A stretch of DNA of 64,000 nt from Leptolyngbya sp. O-77 (GCF_001548395.1 NZ_AP017367.1:2331001-2395000), one strand, 5' to 3'; counted from the first letter of the stretch, positions 25,328-34,626 are shown. Numbers and translations: made by a program. Notes: generated by a model from the sequence alone, not told the origin.

Positions 25328-26062
25328 GTGGCTGGGATATTTCTTGCGGCTGTTATTTTAACAGGCTGGGTTGTCAGTTTACTGTTGTTTCTATTGGTAG
25401 ATTCTGCCAGTCTTTCGGTTCCCGGCGTTGTTTTCGCAGTTCTACTTCGCACGTTTTTGCATACGGGTCTGTTTGTAATTGGCCACGATGCCATGCATCA
25501 GAATCTGCTGCCCAATCACCGACGCATCAATCACTGGATAGGGGCGATCGCCGTTTGGTTATACGCCGCTATTGCCTACTCAACCTGCTGTGCGAATCAT
25601 CATCAGCATCATCGCTATCCTGAACAAACACGCGATCCTGACTTTCATGACAGCACGCACACCCATCCGTTCTGCTGGTATTTGAAATTTATTCGGGAAT
25701 ATATCGCGGTTTCGTCGGTTTTGGGACTGCTGGGCGGCTGGGGACTGCTGCTGTGGGGGATGAGCCAGGTGGTTCCGATGGCTTGGAGCCGGGTCGTTCT
25801 GTTCGTGCTGCTGCCGTTTGTGCTGAGTTCGGTGCAACTGTTTGTGTTTGGCACCTATCTTCCCCATCGTGGCGAATCGGGGCATCAAGTGCCGGAGTCG
25901 TTGCGGGCGGGCGATCGCACGCTCAATCCTTCACAAACTCAGTGGAGACCGTGGCTCTGGTCGTTTTTCACCTGCTATCACTTTGGGCAGTATCACCCAC
26001 TTCATCATCGGTTTCCCAGGGTTCCGTGGTATCAGTTGCCAAGCTTCAGAGAAAAACGCTGA
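25328..26062 (+). CDS. crtW: Beta-carotene ketolase, CrtW type
   Basis: This 244-residue di-iron membrane enzyme adds a 4-keto group to beta-ionone rings, giving echinenone or canthaxanthin, the pigments OCP needs. The three histidine boxes are present: HDAMH (VIGHDAMHQNL), HHQHH (CANHHQHHRYP) and HPLHH (YHPLHHRFPRVPW). Four hydrophobic segments lie between them. The start is GTG at 25328. An in-frame TAG lies three codons upstream, so the N-terminus is shorter than in Nostoc CrtW. Its place between ocp and frp makes the assignment firm. Confidence 0.9.
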   Translation: MAGIFLAAVILTGWVVSLLLFLLVDSASLSVPGVVFAVLLRTFLHTGLFVIGHDAMHQNLLPNHRRINHWIGAIAVWLYAAIAYSTCCANHHQHHRYPEQTRDPDFHDSTHTHPFCWYLKFIREYIAVSSVLGLLGGWGLLLWGMSQVVPMAWSRVVLFVLLPFVLSSVQLFVFGTYLPHRGESGHQVPESLRAGDRTLNPSQTQWRPWLWSFFTCYHFGQYHPLHHRFPRVPWYQLPSFREKR

Positions 26063-26212
26063 CCTTTACCTAATGGGTGAAATTTTGGCAAACTGCCTCC
26101 CCAGATTCTGAGAATTATGAGATTATACGTATCATAGGTTTACATTATGATATGTGTTGCGTTAAGAATTTCTGCATAGGTTTTGGCTGCTGCGGGGGGT
26201 TTGGCTTTTAAG

Positions 26213-26551
26213 ATGCAAGCGACTGATATCCAATGGTCTAAGGCGGAGAAAGAGATAGCGCGGGCAGCCTTCGAGCGAGCCTATGAGCGTGAAATTCAAG
26301 CGTTGGTGAAGGAAGTGCGGGAGCGGGCCCACGGGGTCGGCGAAGTGGATGACCTGTGGACGCTTCATGACTTCCTCAGTGCGCGGCGACACGCCCTGGA
26401 AGGGAAGTATGACTATCGGTATTCAGTGTTGATTTTTGTGTTTGCCCAGTTGGTTCAAGAGGGTTGGCTGGAACTGCACGAGCTAGAAGGGCTTGCGACA
26501 GACAAGTTGACCAAAGTTTCAGCGTTAACGCGAATGGGCTGTCATTTCTAA
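26213..26551 (+). CDS. frp: Fluorescence recovery protein
   Basis: FRP detaches active OCP from phycobilisomes and speeds its return to the orange state. The product is 112 residues from ATG 26213; a TTG at 26183 is the alternative. Family features are WSKAEKEIARAAFERAYERE, the core VDDLWTLHDFLSARRHALEG (Trp, Asp and His conserved) and KYDYRYSVLIFVFAQLVQEG. The last codons (GCHF stop) lie inside a tandemly repeated GCTGTCATTTCTAA unit, so the C-terminus may differ from relatives. It completes the ocp-crtW-frp photoprotection module. Confidence 0.95.
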   Translation: MQATDIQWSKAEKEIARAAFERAYEREIQALVKEVRERAHGVGEVDDLWTLHDFLSARRHALEGKYDYRYSVLIFVFAQLVQEGWLELHELEGLATDKLTKVSALTRMGCHF

Positions 26552-26580
26552 GCTGTCATTTTCTAAGCTGTCATTTATTT
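26538..26580. repeat. Three tandem GCTGTCATTT repeats overlapping the frp stop
   Basis: The units GCTGTCATTTCTAA (26538-26551), GCTGTCATTTTCTAA (26552-26566) and GCTGTCATTTATTT (26567-26580) follow each other directly. The first contains the last three frp codons and the stop. Confidence 0.85.
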
Positions 26581-26776
26581 CTAGACGGGTTGCAAAAGCC
26601 AAGAGGCGGGTAAGCGGTCACTTCTCAGATTTCATACTGCTGCCACTCGTTTCTCATTTATGTCTCATTTATGAGACTGTTGTGGAACTGTTATGGGGCT
26701 GGAATGAGGCGATAGCGCTGGACGGGATGGGCGAGTTGGCGTTTCTTGTCTGCCGTTTCGTCGAGCCATCATTGGG
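26581..26776. other. Intergenic region between convergent frp and coaBC
   Basis: No gene is seen. TCTCATTTATG occurs twice near 26650-26675. No strong terminator is evident. Confidence 0.4.
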
Positions 26777-27988
26777 TTACTCTATGCTTTGCACAAAGTC
26801 GTAGAGCCGATGCGCCATCTGGAGCTTGCTGCATGGCGCGATCGCCCTTTTTCTGCCCGTTTTATCCAGAAACACGGCCTGATTTTGGTCGCTGCCAAAG
26901 CCGCTATCTGGCAGATCGATGGGGTTGGCGGCGATCGCGTCTAGCCGCTTGCGCTCCAGTTTCTCTAGGGCTGGGGTCACGATGTCCCCGGTTTGAGCAG
27001 CGAACCCAATGAGCCGCTGATGGGGCTGTTTGCGCTGGCCCAAGTCGGCAGCGATGTCGGGCGCAGGAACCAAGGGCAGGGCAGTGGGCAGGTCGGCCTT
27101 GGGCAGCTTGTGGAGATAGGTCGTGGCGGGCTGCACATCGGCAACGGCGGCAGACAGCAGAATCCAGTCGGCGGTGGGCAGTTCGTGCAGCATGACCTGG
27201 TGCATTTCGGCGGCGCTGGTGACGGCAATGCGGCGATCGCCCGCGTCTCTTTGCAGCAGTTCTGCACTCATTGGCCCATGAACCAGCGTCACCGTTGCGC
27301 CCCGATGCTGAGCCGCCTGGGCCAGCGCCAGCCCCATTTTCCCCGTCGAGGGGTTGCCAATAAACCGTACTGGATCGAGAAATTCCCGCGTGCCGCCTGT
27401 GTTGATTAGCACCTGCTTGCCTGCTAGGTCGCGCTGTCCCCTAGTGTGTTGCAGCGATTCCAACTGAGCGACCAGATCGGGGGGTTCCGCCATGCGCCCT
27501 GCCCCCAGGCGATCGCACGCCAGTCGTCCCGCCCCTGGTCCCGCCGTGTGAAATCGCGGATCGTCCTGCACCAATCGCCAGTTGCGCTGCACAGACGGCT
27601 GCTCCCACATATCCGTGTTCATCGCCGGAGCTAGCAGCACGGGACAAGTCGAGGCCAGCACCGTATTGGTGAGCAAATTGTCCGCCAGCCCGTGGGCCAG
27701 CTTGCCCAGCGTGTTGGCCGTCAGCGGCGCAATCAGCATCACATTGGCCCATTCGCCTAGTTCGATATGCAGGGGTCGCCCGTGGCTGGGCTGCCAAAAG
27801 TCGGCATCGGTGTAGGCGGCGTGGCGGGCCAGCGTGGCAAAGGTGAGCGGTGTCACAAACTGCTGTGCGCCGTCCGTCAGCACCACGCGCACCGCTGCGC
27901 CAGATTTTGCCAGCGTGGACACCACCTCGCACACCTTGTAGGCGGCAATGCCGCCACCCACGCCAATGAGAATTTTGGGAGATTCCAT
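26777..27988 (-). CDS. coaBC: Bifunctional phosphopantothenoylcysteine synthase/decarboxylase
   Basis: The enzyme performs two steps of coenzyme A synthesis: joining cysteine to 4'-phosphopantothenate, and FMN-dependent decarboxylation. From ATG 27988 it has 403 residues, the usual size, starting MESPKILIGVGGGIAAYK. The frame upstream (to 28207) overlaps the next gene and is not family-like. The decarboxylase half has the flavin-binding GGGIAAYK start, LIAPLTANTLGKLAHGLADN and PAMNTDMW. The synthase half starts near residue 185 (VLINTGGTREFLDPVRFIGN) and includes STGKMG and LLSAAVADV. It lies 41 bp downstream of the kinase gene on the same strand and is probably co-transcribed with it. Confidence 0.95.
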   Translation of the reverse strand: MESPKILIGVGGGIAAYKVCEVVSTLAKSGAAVRVVLTDGAQQFVTPLTFATLARHAAYTDADFWQPSHGRPLHIELGEWANVMLIAPLTANTLGKLAHGLADNLLTNTVLASTCPVLLAPAMNTDMWEQPSVQRNWRLVQDDPRFHTAGPGAGRLACDRLGAGRMAEPPDLVAQLESLQHTRGQRDLAGKQVLINTGGTREFLDPVRFIGNPSTGKMGLALAQAAQHRGATVTLVHGPMSAELLQRDAGDRRIAVTSAAEMHQVMLHELPTADWILLSAAVADVQPATTYLHKLPKADLPTALPLVPAPDIAADLGQRKQPHQRLIGFAAQTGDIVTPALEKLERKRLDAIAANPIDLPDSGFGSDQNQAVFLDKTGRKRAIAPCSKLQMAHRLYDFVQSIE

Positions 27989-28028
27989 TCTCGATTTTGG
28001 ATTTGCGGTTCTGGATGGCTTGTCAAGC

Positions 28029-29348
28029 TCAGGAACGTTGAGATAGCCGCTGATAGGCTTCGGCGACAGACGTGCGATCGCCCACGTTGCCAGGAAACAG
28101 CACCACAGGTAGGTTAGGGAACTGGGGATGGTCGGGCGGGGTGCGAACGACAGACACACCGGGGAGAATCTGCCCCAGCAGGCGGGCGCTGGTGAGCGCC
28201 AGTCCATCGCTCAGCGTGTCGTTGGAGGTGATGCCGCCCTTGCTGATCAAGAAGCCCACGTCGGCGGGCAACCCCCGCACAATGTCCATCAGCAGCCGCG
28301 ATACGGCCATCCCAAAGTCTAGCCGGGTCTGCGCGTCGGCGAAGGTCAACTCTTGGCGACTGGTGAACACAGCGGGGGTCTGTCCTGCTGCGTGGGCCGC
28401 GTGAACCTGGTGCAGCAGGTCGGTCAGCAGCGCGTCGCGGGACATCGGGGAATCGGGCAATAACTTGGCGATATCCACCTCGACGGGCACAACTCCCGGC
28501 GCTTGCAGCAACACCTCAAGCTGCTCTGTCGTTTTTTTCACATGGGAGCCAACGATGACTGCGCCAGGTTTGCCGTCGCGCACGTAGGTTGCCATGTCTG
28601 CCGGGGCAACGGGCTGGGGCGGCAGATTGGCCAGCGCCGTCAGCAAACTGGCCGCACTGCGAAACAGGAAGCGTTTGCCCTGAGATACTGCCACCCGCAC
28701 ATCTGCCGCAAAGCGGTTTAGATCGTCCTGAGTTTCGGCATCTACCACGCCGCAGGTGTTTCCACTGAGCGCCCGCAGCCTGTCTACCACGCCCATCCGC
28801 ACATCCGCCAACAGAAACCGCTCGACCTGATTGGCGGCAATCCGCCCCTGGGTCTTTTCTGCAACGTAGTCGGGCAAATAGCTGTGGCGATAGGCAAATA
28901 CCGAATCGCGGGCGAATTCTGTTTCATGAACGGGTGTGGGCACGCCGTTGATCATCAGATAGTGAACGCTGTCGCGGGTAAAGCGGCCCCCCTCGAAAAA
29001 AGCGGGCGTGAGGAAGTGTGCGTCAAAGGGCCCTAATTCTTCGGCGATCGCATCGGTTTCTACGGGGTAATGCCCGCGCAGCGTCGAGTCTGAGCGGCTG
29101 ACGATGAGAAAATCCTGAAGGCCCTCTAGGGCGATCGCCTGCTTCAGATTGCGACACACCTCCCGCGTCACCGCATCGGCTTGGGTCGGTGTCAGGGCGC
29201 GAGTGTTGGTTAGCACAAAGAAAATGGGCGACTCATCTGCCAGCCCCAGCCGCAGCGTGTCTACGTCCCATCGCGTCAGCAGCAGGCAGGAGTGAACCGT
29301 TTGCGACCCGGTGGGGTCGTCGTCGAGGACGATGATCTTGGGCTGCAT
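28029..29348 (-). CDS. Four-carbon acid sugar kinase family protein (OtnK-like, DUF1537)
   Basis: The product is 439 residues. The N-terminal substrate-binding domain opens with IIVLDDDPTGSQTVHSC and has RSDSTLRGHYP and AFFEGGRFT, all family marks. The C-terminal nucleotide-binding domain includes VIVGSHVKKTTEQ and FLISKGGITSNDTLSDGL with its Gly-rich loop. Related enzymes phosphorylate D-threonate, D-erythronate or 2-keto-tetronate. None of the usual partner genes (aldolase, dehydrogenase, isomerase) lies here, so the substrate is open. It is likely first in a two-gene operon with coaBC. Confidence 0.88.
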   Translation of the reverse strand: MQPKIIVLDDDPTGSQTVHSCLLLTRWDVDTLRLGLADESPIFFVLTNTRALTPTQADAVTREVCRNLKQAIALEGLQDFLIVSRSDSTLRGHYPVETDAIAEELGPFDAHFLTPAFFEGGRFTRDSVHYLMINGVPTPVHETEFARDSVFAYRHSYLPDYVAEKTQGRIAANQVERFLLADVRMGVVDRLRALSGNTCGVVDAETQDDLNRFAADVRVAVSQGKRFLFRSAASLLTALANLPPQPVAPADMATYVRDGKPGAVIVGSHVKKTTEQLEVLLQAPGVVPVEVDIAKLLPDSPMSRDALLTDLLHQVHAAHAAGQTPAVFTSRQELTFADAQTRLDFGMAVSRLLMDIVRGLPADVGFLISKGGITSNDTLSDGLALTSARLLGQILPGVSVVRTPPDHPQFPNLPVVLFPGNVGDRTSVAEAYQRLSQRS

Positions 29349-29559
29349 GGGGGATTGGAAATTTGGGGTCAGGGGATGATTTTCTCAGATTTTGGTGCGC
29401 GATCGCTCTGCTGCGGGTACACTCAATCAGGCCGAATTCATACGCATTTCTCCAGAGCGATCGCCCTTTTTACAGCACTTTCGTAAAATTTGGGCTAACC
29501 TCTGAGAGCAGGGTAGTGCATCGTAGCCGCCATCTTACCAAGCCTGGGGTCGCAAACCG

Positions 29560-31758
29560 ATGGGGGAATTGGAACATCAGCCTGATCAGGGCAGCGAAAT
29601 GTCGAACACCGAGACCAACCCTGGAAATGGAACGCCTCCTTCCAAAGGGGTGGAACAGATTTTGCAGGACGTGACGCAGGATTTGCGATCGCTTCAGCAA
29701 GATGTGGTGTCCAGTCTGAGTCAGGATATTTCGCGGCTCCAGGCAGAGCGATCGCGCCTGCAAAACGAAATTGAAAAGCTGCAAAGTCAGCAGCAAGCCC
29801 TGCAAAGCCAGCATCAGATTTTCCTAACCCAGCAGCAAATCGCCCAGCAAAAACTCTGGGCCAAGCAGCTTGCCCAAACAATGGCGGGCTATCTCTATAA
29901 CCTGCTGGCGCAGCGCCTTAGCCAGCTTCCGGGCGAGGCGGTCGCGCCCAACCTGCCGCCTGCTGCCCAATCTGCCAACTCGCAGCAGGCCTTGTCCTTG
30001 CTCGATGCGACGCTGAGCCAAACGCTAGCTTCGCTGCAAAGCGACCTAAATGTCTATCACAGCGGGCTGTCGCAGCAAATCGACCGGATGCAAACCCTAG
30101 AGCAGCAAGGCGAGGCGCTGCTTGAGGCCCTGGTCAGCCGTCTGAATCAGCAGCTTCAAGCCGTGGGAACCGTTTCGCCGAGCCAGCCTGCCGCCTATTC
30201 CACGACGCAAACGTCTTCCACGCTAACGTCGGAACCCGTTTCATCGCCCGCCCGCCCAGGCTTGCCAGAACCGAGCCTGTTCAATCCATCTGCTCCATCC
30301 CCCGGCGGATTGACGACGACGGGTGGCGAGGCTGCTCCGAATGGTTATGCTGGGCGAGCGTCCGAGCCGCCAGCGCCGCCGAATGTATCGCCTGATCCTG
30401 CATCGCTTGATAGCGGTTCTCCCCCGATTGCGCCGACTCCCCGGCCCACGCCAACGGTTACCGTTTCGTCAAATCCCTTTAGCGTCTCGACGCTAGCGGG
30501 CATCGTGCTGGCGGGGCTGCTGATTCTGGCGGGTGTGGCCATGCTGGGCAAGCTGATTGCGGCGCTGCTGGGCGGCGGTACGGGCCTGTCGGTGGGAACT
30601 ATGCCGCTGCTGCTGTTGACGCTGGCGGCGGGGCTGGCCTACTGGGTGTGGCAACAGGGCAGAGCGCCCCGCCGACTTTCTGGACGAACTGCTGGGCGAT
30701 TCTCGAAGGGATCGCTACGCGAATCACCCAAGTTGGGTTCTCTCGCAGGCGGCTTGCCTCATCTAGCTCAGCCGCAGGTGGGACTGGTGCTGATTTTGCT
30801 TTCCACGCTTGCCCTGTCGCTGCACAACGTGGTGGTGGGCATCATCGGCGGACAAACCAGCATTTTTGGGCTATTTAGCCTGCCGCGCTCGATCACGCTG
30901 GATAGCTTTAATGACTCGCTGCTGGTGCTGTGGCTGCGGATGGTGGTGGTGGTGCCTGTGATGGTGGCGATCGCCCGCTGGCTCTATCCCAACGCCTGGC
31001 GCGATATTCGCAGCTTTGCCCTGAGCCGCGATCGCGCTCTGCAAGGCTACGTTGTGGGCAGCGGAGCCTGTCTATTTCTCTCGCAGGTGTTTATCTACAT
31101 TGCGATCGCCGCGACGGGGCCGGGGGTCGCCGTGACGATTTTGTTCATGTATCCGCTGATCCTAGTGCCGCTGGCGTGGCTGCTATTCCGCGATCGCCCC
31201 ACGCCGCTGCGATGGGTGGTGCTGTTCGCAATTTTGTCGGGAGTGGTGCTGACGGCGCTGCCTAGGTTAATGCAGGCTACCAACGTGTCCACCAACGGCA
31301 TTTTCTTCGCCATTCTGTCGGGCATCTTCTTTGCGCTGTACCTGATTACAATGCAGGTCAGCTTTGGCAAAAAGCTGCATCCAGTGCCCGTTAGCGTGGT
31401 GCAGTTCTTCACGATCTTTGTGCTGGCGAATATTATGCTGCTGCTACTGGGCGTGGAGGAGCCGCCGGATCACCTGCTGGGGCTACTGCTGGGCGGGCTG
31501 GTACTGGGCACGCTGACGCTGCTGGGTTATCTGCTCAACAACCTGGGTGTGCGCCTGCTGGGGGCTGCCCGCGCCTCGATTATTTCTGCCAGCGGCCCAG
31601 TGCTGACTGCCCTGCTGGCCTATTTGATTACGCCGAGCGAGCGCACGCAGCTTCAGCCTGTGCAGTGGATTGGCATTGTGGTCGTCACGCTAGGCGTGCT
31701 GGGACTCAGCTTCGAGCGGATGCGAATGCAGAATAAAACTGCCCCTGCTGCGAAGTAG
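29560..31758 (+). CDS. EamA/DMT-superfamily transporter with long coiled-coil N-terminal region
   Basis: The product is 732 residues, more than twice a normal DMT permease. Residues 30-130 are a Gln-rich coiled coil (LQSQQQALQSQHQIFLTQQQ). Residues 205-305 are a Pro/Ser/Thr-rich linker. Two hydrophobic segments (about 310-365) precede a basic stretch. From residue 405 a ten-span EamA-type permease follows, with two repeats (LSTLALSLHNVVVGIIGG, VAVTILFMYPLILVPLAWLL, GAARASIISASGPVLTALLA). ATG 29599 is an alternative start. The solute is unknown. The coiled coil may tether the carrier or form oligomers. Confidence 0.85.
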   Translation: MGELEHQPDQGSEMSNTETNPGNGTPPSKGVEQILQDVTQDLRSLQQDVVSSLSQDISRLQAERSRLQNEIEKLQSQQQALQSQHQIFLTQQQIAQQKLWAKQLAQTMAGYLYNLLAQRLSQLPGEAVAPNLPPAAQSANSQQALSLLDATLSQTLASLQSDLNVYHSGLSQQIDRMQTLEQQGEALLEALVSRLNQQLQAVGTVSPSQPAAYSTTQTSSTLTSEPVSSPARPGLPEPSLFNPSAPSPGGLTTTGGEAAPNGYAGRASEPPAPPNVSPDPASLDSGSPPIAPTPRPTPTVTVSSNPFSVSTLAGIVLAGLLILAGVAMLGKLIAALLGGGTGLSVGTMPLLLLTLAAGLAYWVWQQGRAPRRLSGRTAGRFSKGSLRESPKLGSLAGGLPHLAQPQVGLVLILLSTLALSLHNVVVGIIGGQTSIFGLFSLPRSITLDSFNDSLLVLWLRMVVVVPVMVAIARWLYPNAWRDIRSFALSRDRALQGYVVGSGACLFLSQVFIYIAIAATGPGVAVTILFMYPLILVPLAWLLFRDRPTPLRWVVLFAILSGVVLTALPRLMQATNVSTNGIFFAILSGIFFALYLITMQVSFGKKLHPVPVSVVQFFTIFVLANIMLLLLGVEEPPDHLLGLLLGGLVLGTLTLLGYLLNNLGVRLLGAARASIISASGPVLTALLAYLITPSERTQLQPVQWIGIVVVTLGVLGLSFERMRMQNKTAPAAK

Positions 31759-31850
31759 CGCTCAGCGGTGGGAACCCGGATACCCGGAAGTCTAAATAGC
31801 AAGGATTAAACCCGATCAATCGGATTCAACTACGATTCAACTACAGAGAA

Positions 31851-31937
31851 CGGAGAGAGAGGGATTCGAACCCTCGTTAGAGTTACCCCTAAACAGCATT
31901 TCCAGTGCTGCGCCTTCAACCACTCGGCCATCTCTCC
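31851..31937 (-). tRNA. tRNA-Ser (anticodon GGA)
   Basis: The gene is 87 nt. The acceptor arms GGAGAGA and TCTCTCC pair fully, with discriminator G. The anticodon stem CAGCA/TGCTG encloses loop CTGGAAA, giving anticodon GGA for UCC/UCU. A long variable arm, GGGGTAACTC-type, marks a class II tRNA. The T arm is GAGGG-TTCGAAT-CCCTC. CCA is not encoded. Confidence 0.96.
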
Positions 31938-32194
31938 ATACGCTTGCTGATTCGGCTTACTTGCAGCCAAGTCTCAGCATATTTTCAGCCCAACAGCCAC
32001 CAGTGATGAATGGAGAGTTCATCCACAGAATTTCTATATTACCAGACCTTAGCACCAGTTAATCCCGAAACATGATCCTAACCCGCCCAACGGTCTGATT
32101 TCTGCGACCCAATCCCTACCCGAATCTTTGGCAAGGAGGGGGCGATCGCCGTATGATCTCCAAGGCAGTCGCGTCCTACTTCCATAACCCCAAT

Positions 32195-32563
32195 ATGCCT
32201 CGTTCCCATACGGTTCACATCTGCGATCGCCAGACTGGCACCCAGCACACCGTCGAAGTGCCCGAAGATCGCTACATCCTACACACCGCCGAACAGCAAG
32301 GCGTGCGTCTGCCCTTTGCCTGCCGCAACGGAGCCTGCACCACCTGCGCCGTCCGCGTGCGATCGGGCGATATCTACCAGCCCGAAGCAATGGGCCTGTC
32401 GCCCGAACTCCGCGCCCAGGGTTACGCGCTCCTCTGCGTCAGCTATCCCCTTACGGATCTAGAAGTGGAAACCCAGGACGAAGACGAGGTCTACGAACTC
32501 CAGTTCGGCCGCTACTTTGGCAAAGGTCGCGTCCGCCGCGCGTTGCCTCTAGAAGAAGACTAA
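32195..32563 (+). CDS. Plant-type [2Fe-2S] ferredoxin with C-terminal extension
   Basis: The product is about 122 residues from ATG 32195; an ATG at 32153 would add 14 residues. The cluster ligands are in CRNGACTTC plus a distant Cys in YALLCVSYP, the plant-type pattern CxxxxCxxC...C. After the normal ferredoxin end (LEVETQDEDEVY) there is a tail of about 25 residues, ELQFGRYFGKGRVRRALPL, that ordinary PetF lacks. C-terminally extended ferredoxins, such as plant FdC2 and its cyanobacterial relatives, have distinct partners, so a specialised electron carrier is likely. The suhB-like gene follows after 49 bp. Confidence 0.88.
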   Translation: MPRSHTVHICDRQTGTQHTVEVPEDRYILHTAEQQGVRLPFACRNGACTTCAVRVRSGDIYQPEAMGLSPELRAQGYALLCVSYPLTDLEVETQDEDEVYELQFGRYFGKGRVRRALPLEED

Positions 32564-32612
32564 GAGAGAAAGACCTCTCAACACCTCAACGCCCCATCCC
32601 TCTAAAACCACC

Positions 32613-33440
32613 ATGCCCAATCTCCAAATCTTCCTCGACATTGCCACTGAAGCTGCCCTTGCAGCCGGAGCCGTCCTCCAGAGCTATTGGGGCAAGCTGG
32701 ATTCGGTGCAGGAAAAGGGGCGACCCGGCGACTTGTTGACCGAGGCAGACAAGGCTTCGGAGGCGGTGGTGCTGGAGATTTTGACGCGGCATTTTCCGAA
32801 TCACGGCATTTTGGCGGAAGAGTCGGGAAACGTCGGCCTGAGCAAAAGCGAGTTTCTCTGGGCGATCGACCCGCTGGATGGCACGACGAACTATGCCCAT
32901 CAATACCCGATGTATTCTGTGTCGATTGGGCTGCTGATCGAGGGGCAGCCACAGGTCGGCGTGGTGTATTGCCCCTTTTTCAATGAGCTGTTTCGGGCGG
33001 CAAGGGGATTGGGCGCGACGCGCGATCGCCAGCCAATTCGCGTTTCCCACACGGCAGAATTGTCAAAAAGCCTCCTCGTCACGGGCTTTGCCTACGATCG
33101 CCGCGAGACGATCGATACGAACTATGCCGAGTTTTGCCAACTGACCCACCTGACTCAAGGAGTGCGCCGGGGCGGCTCCGCCTCGGTCGATCTGGCCTAC
33201 GTCGCCTGCGGACGGCTAGATGGCTACTGGGAGCGGGGGCTAAGTCCGTGGGACTTGGCAGCGGGCATCGTGCTAGTAGAAGAAGCAGGCGGTCAGGTGA
33301 CGGCCTATGACAGCGGCCCCTTTGACTTTGCCACCGGGCGCATTCTAGCGACCAACGGACGGATTCACACCGCCCTCAGTCAGGCACTACAAGCCATCCA
33401 GCCCCTGCCCGAATTTGACCCAGCCACCTGGCGGGCTTAG
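32613..33440 (+). CDS. Inositol monophosphatase family protein
   Basis: The product is 275 residues. Members are magnesium-dependent, lithium-sensitive phosphatases for inositol phosphates or related sugar phosphates. The metal site is complete: ILAEESG (Glu), WAIDPLDGTTNYAHQYP (the DPLDGT signature) and SPWDLAAGIVLVEEAGG (distal Asp). The length is normal. It could be SuhB-like, or act on other phosphates such as histidinol phosphate or PAP, and sequence reading alone cannot decide. It is read with the ferredoxin upstream and the J-domain gene downstream. Confidence 0.9.
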   Translation: MPNLQIFLDIATEAALAAGAVLQSYWGKLDSVQEKGRPGDLLTEADKASEAVVLEILTRHFPNHGILAEESGNVGLSKSEFLWAIDPLDGTTNYAHQYPMYSVSIGLLIEGQPQVGVVYCPFFNELFRAARGLGATRDRQPIRVSHTAELSKSLLVTGFAYDRRETIDTNYAEFCQLTHLTQGVRRGGSASVDLAYVACGRLDGYWERGLSPWDLAAGIVLVEEAGGQVTAYDSGPFDFATGRILATNGRIHTALSQALQAIQPLPEFDPATWRA

Positions 33441-33539
33441 ACATTTCCCTGCAAACATCTGGTAAACCATGACCCACGCGCAGAGCAATCCGGCTACACT
33501 AGAGGGAACTTTGGCTAGGGAATGAGTTGAGAAGCGCTG

Positions 33540-34565
33540 ATGTCGTTTAATCTCGAATCGGGCTTATTTGGCTTGGGTTGCTCAGATTATCACGCGGTGC
33601 TGGGCGTGCCTGTGGATGCTGACCCTAAGGACATTCGCAAAAAGTATCTGCGGCTGGCGCAGCGCCTCCACCCAGACAGCTCAGGCCGAGAGTCAGAGGG
33701 CGATCGCAAGCGAGCATCAGAGTTCTTGTCCAAGCTGGTGAATCCGGCCTATGAGGAACTGTCCAAAGAAAAGAAGTTCAACGAACATCTGGTAGTGCTG
33801 AAACTGAAGGGGCAGCAGGCGCTAAATCAGCAGGAAACGATCTTGCTGCAAAGTGACGCAGCCCGCAGCCTGGCCAGCACCTACGGCGAGTTGGATAGTG
33901 CCTACCGGCAGGCGGTAAAGCGGCTGGCAGACGAGCAATACACCCATCTGGATAAAACTGAAGAAATTACTGGACAGATTAGCGAGCTAAATCTGGTGTA
34001 CCTGATGCGGAAGGCAGGCAAGGGCGAGTTTCCTACGCCAGCCGCCACCAGTCCAGCAAAATCTGCGGCAACCAGCACTCCCGCAGCCAGCGCTACCCCT
34101 ACCACGGGCACTCGTCCGACCCCCACGCCACCGCCCTCCGCCAAAGCGCCGCCCAGCCGAGAATCGGTGTTGGCCTCCTATTTGCGACGGGCAGAGGAGT
34201 TTGAAACCAAGCAAGACTATCCCAGCGCGGTCAAAGAGTTGCGGGATGCGCTCCAGATTGCGCCAAAGAACGGCAGCATCCACAGCCGACTGGGGGCAGT
34301 GTATCTGCGGGCAAACCAGCCCACGATGGCCAAGATTCATTTCCGCAAGGCGCTGGAGCTGAATCCAAAAGATGCCGCAGCGGAGGAAGGGTTGCGCCGA
34401 GTTGACCCTGCGTTTGCCGCTGCAAGTGCCCAGGCTGCAAAAGCTGACCCTAAAGCCGCAAAGCCGACACCGGGCAAGCCTGCGCCTAAGGGCAAACCAG
34501 CCCCCAAAGGCAAGCCCGAGTCGGGCGGCGGGTTGTTTGGCCTGTTTGGTGGTAAGAAGAAATAG
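33540..34565 (+). CDS. J-domain protein with TPR repeats and basic tail
   Basis: The product is 341 residues. The N-terminal J domain spans about residues 14-85 (DYHAVLGVPVDADPKDIRKKYL) with HPD in RLHPDSSG. A helical middle region and a Pro/Ala/Thr-rich linker (about 165-205) follow. TPR-like helices come next (about 207-295: LASYLRRAEEFETKQDYPSA, IHSRLGAVYLRANQPTMAKI, FRKALELNPKDA). The end is Lys/Pro/Gly-rich (KPAPKGKPAPKGKPESGGG) and stops with GGKKK. It would recruit Hsp70 to TPR-bound clients. The hisZ start lies 62 bp downstream. Confidence 0.88.
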   Translation: MSFNLESGLFGLGCSDYHAVLGVPVDADPKDIRKKYLRLAQRLHPDSSGRESEGDRKRASEFLSKLVNPAYEELSKEKKFNEHLVVLKLKGQQALNQQETILLQSDAARSLASTYGELDSAYRQAVKRLADEQYTHLDKTEEITGQISELNLVYLMRKAGKGEFPTPAATSPAKSAATSTPAASATPTTGTRPTPTPPPSAKAPPSRESVLASYLRRAEEFETKQDYPSAVKELRDALQIAPKNGSIHSRLGAVYLRANQPTMAKIHFRKALELNPKDAAAEEGLRRVDPAFAAASAQAAKADPKAAKPTPGKPAPKGKPAPKGKPESGGGLFGLFGGKKK

Positions 34566-34626
34566 GCGGCAAACGGAATCTGAACCCAACTGTCCCGCCT
34601 ATCACCCACTCATTACAAACTCATCA

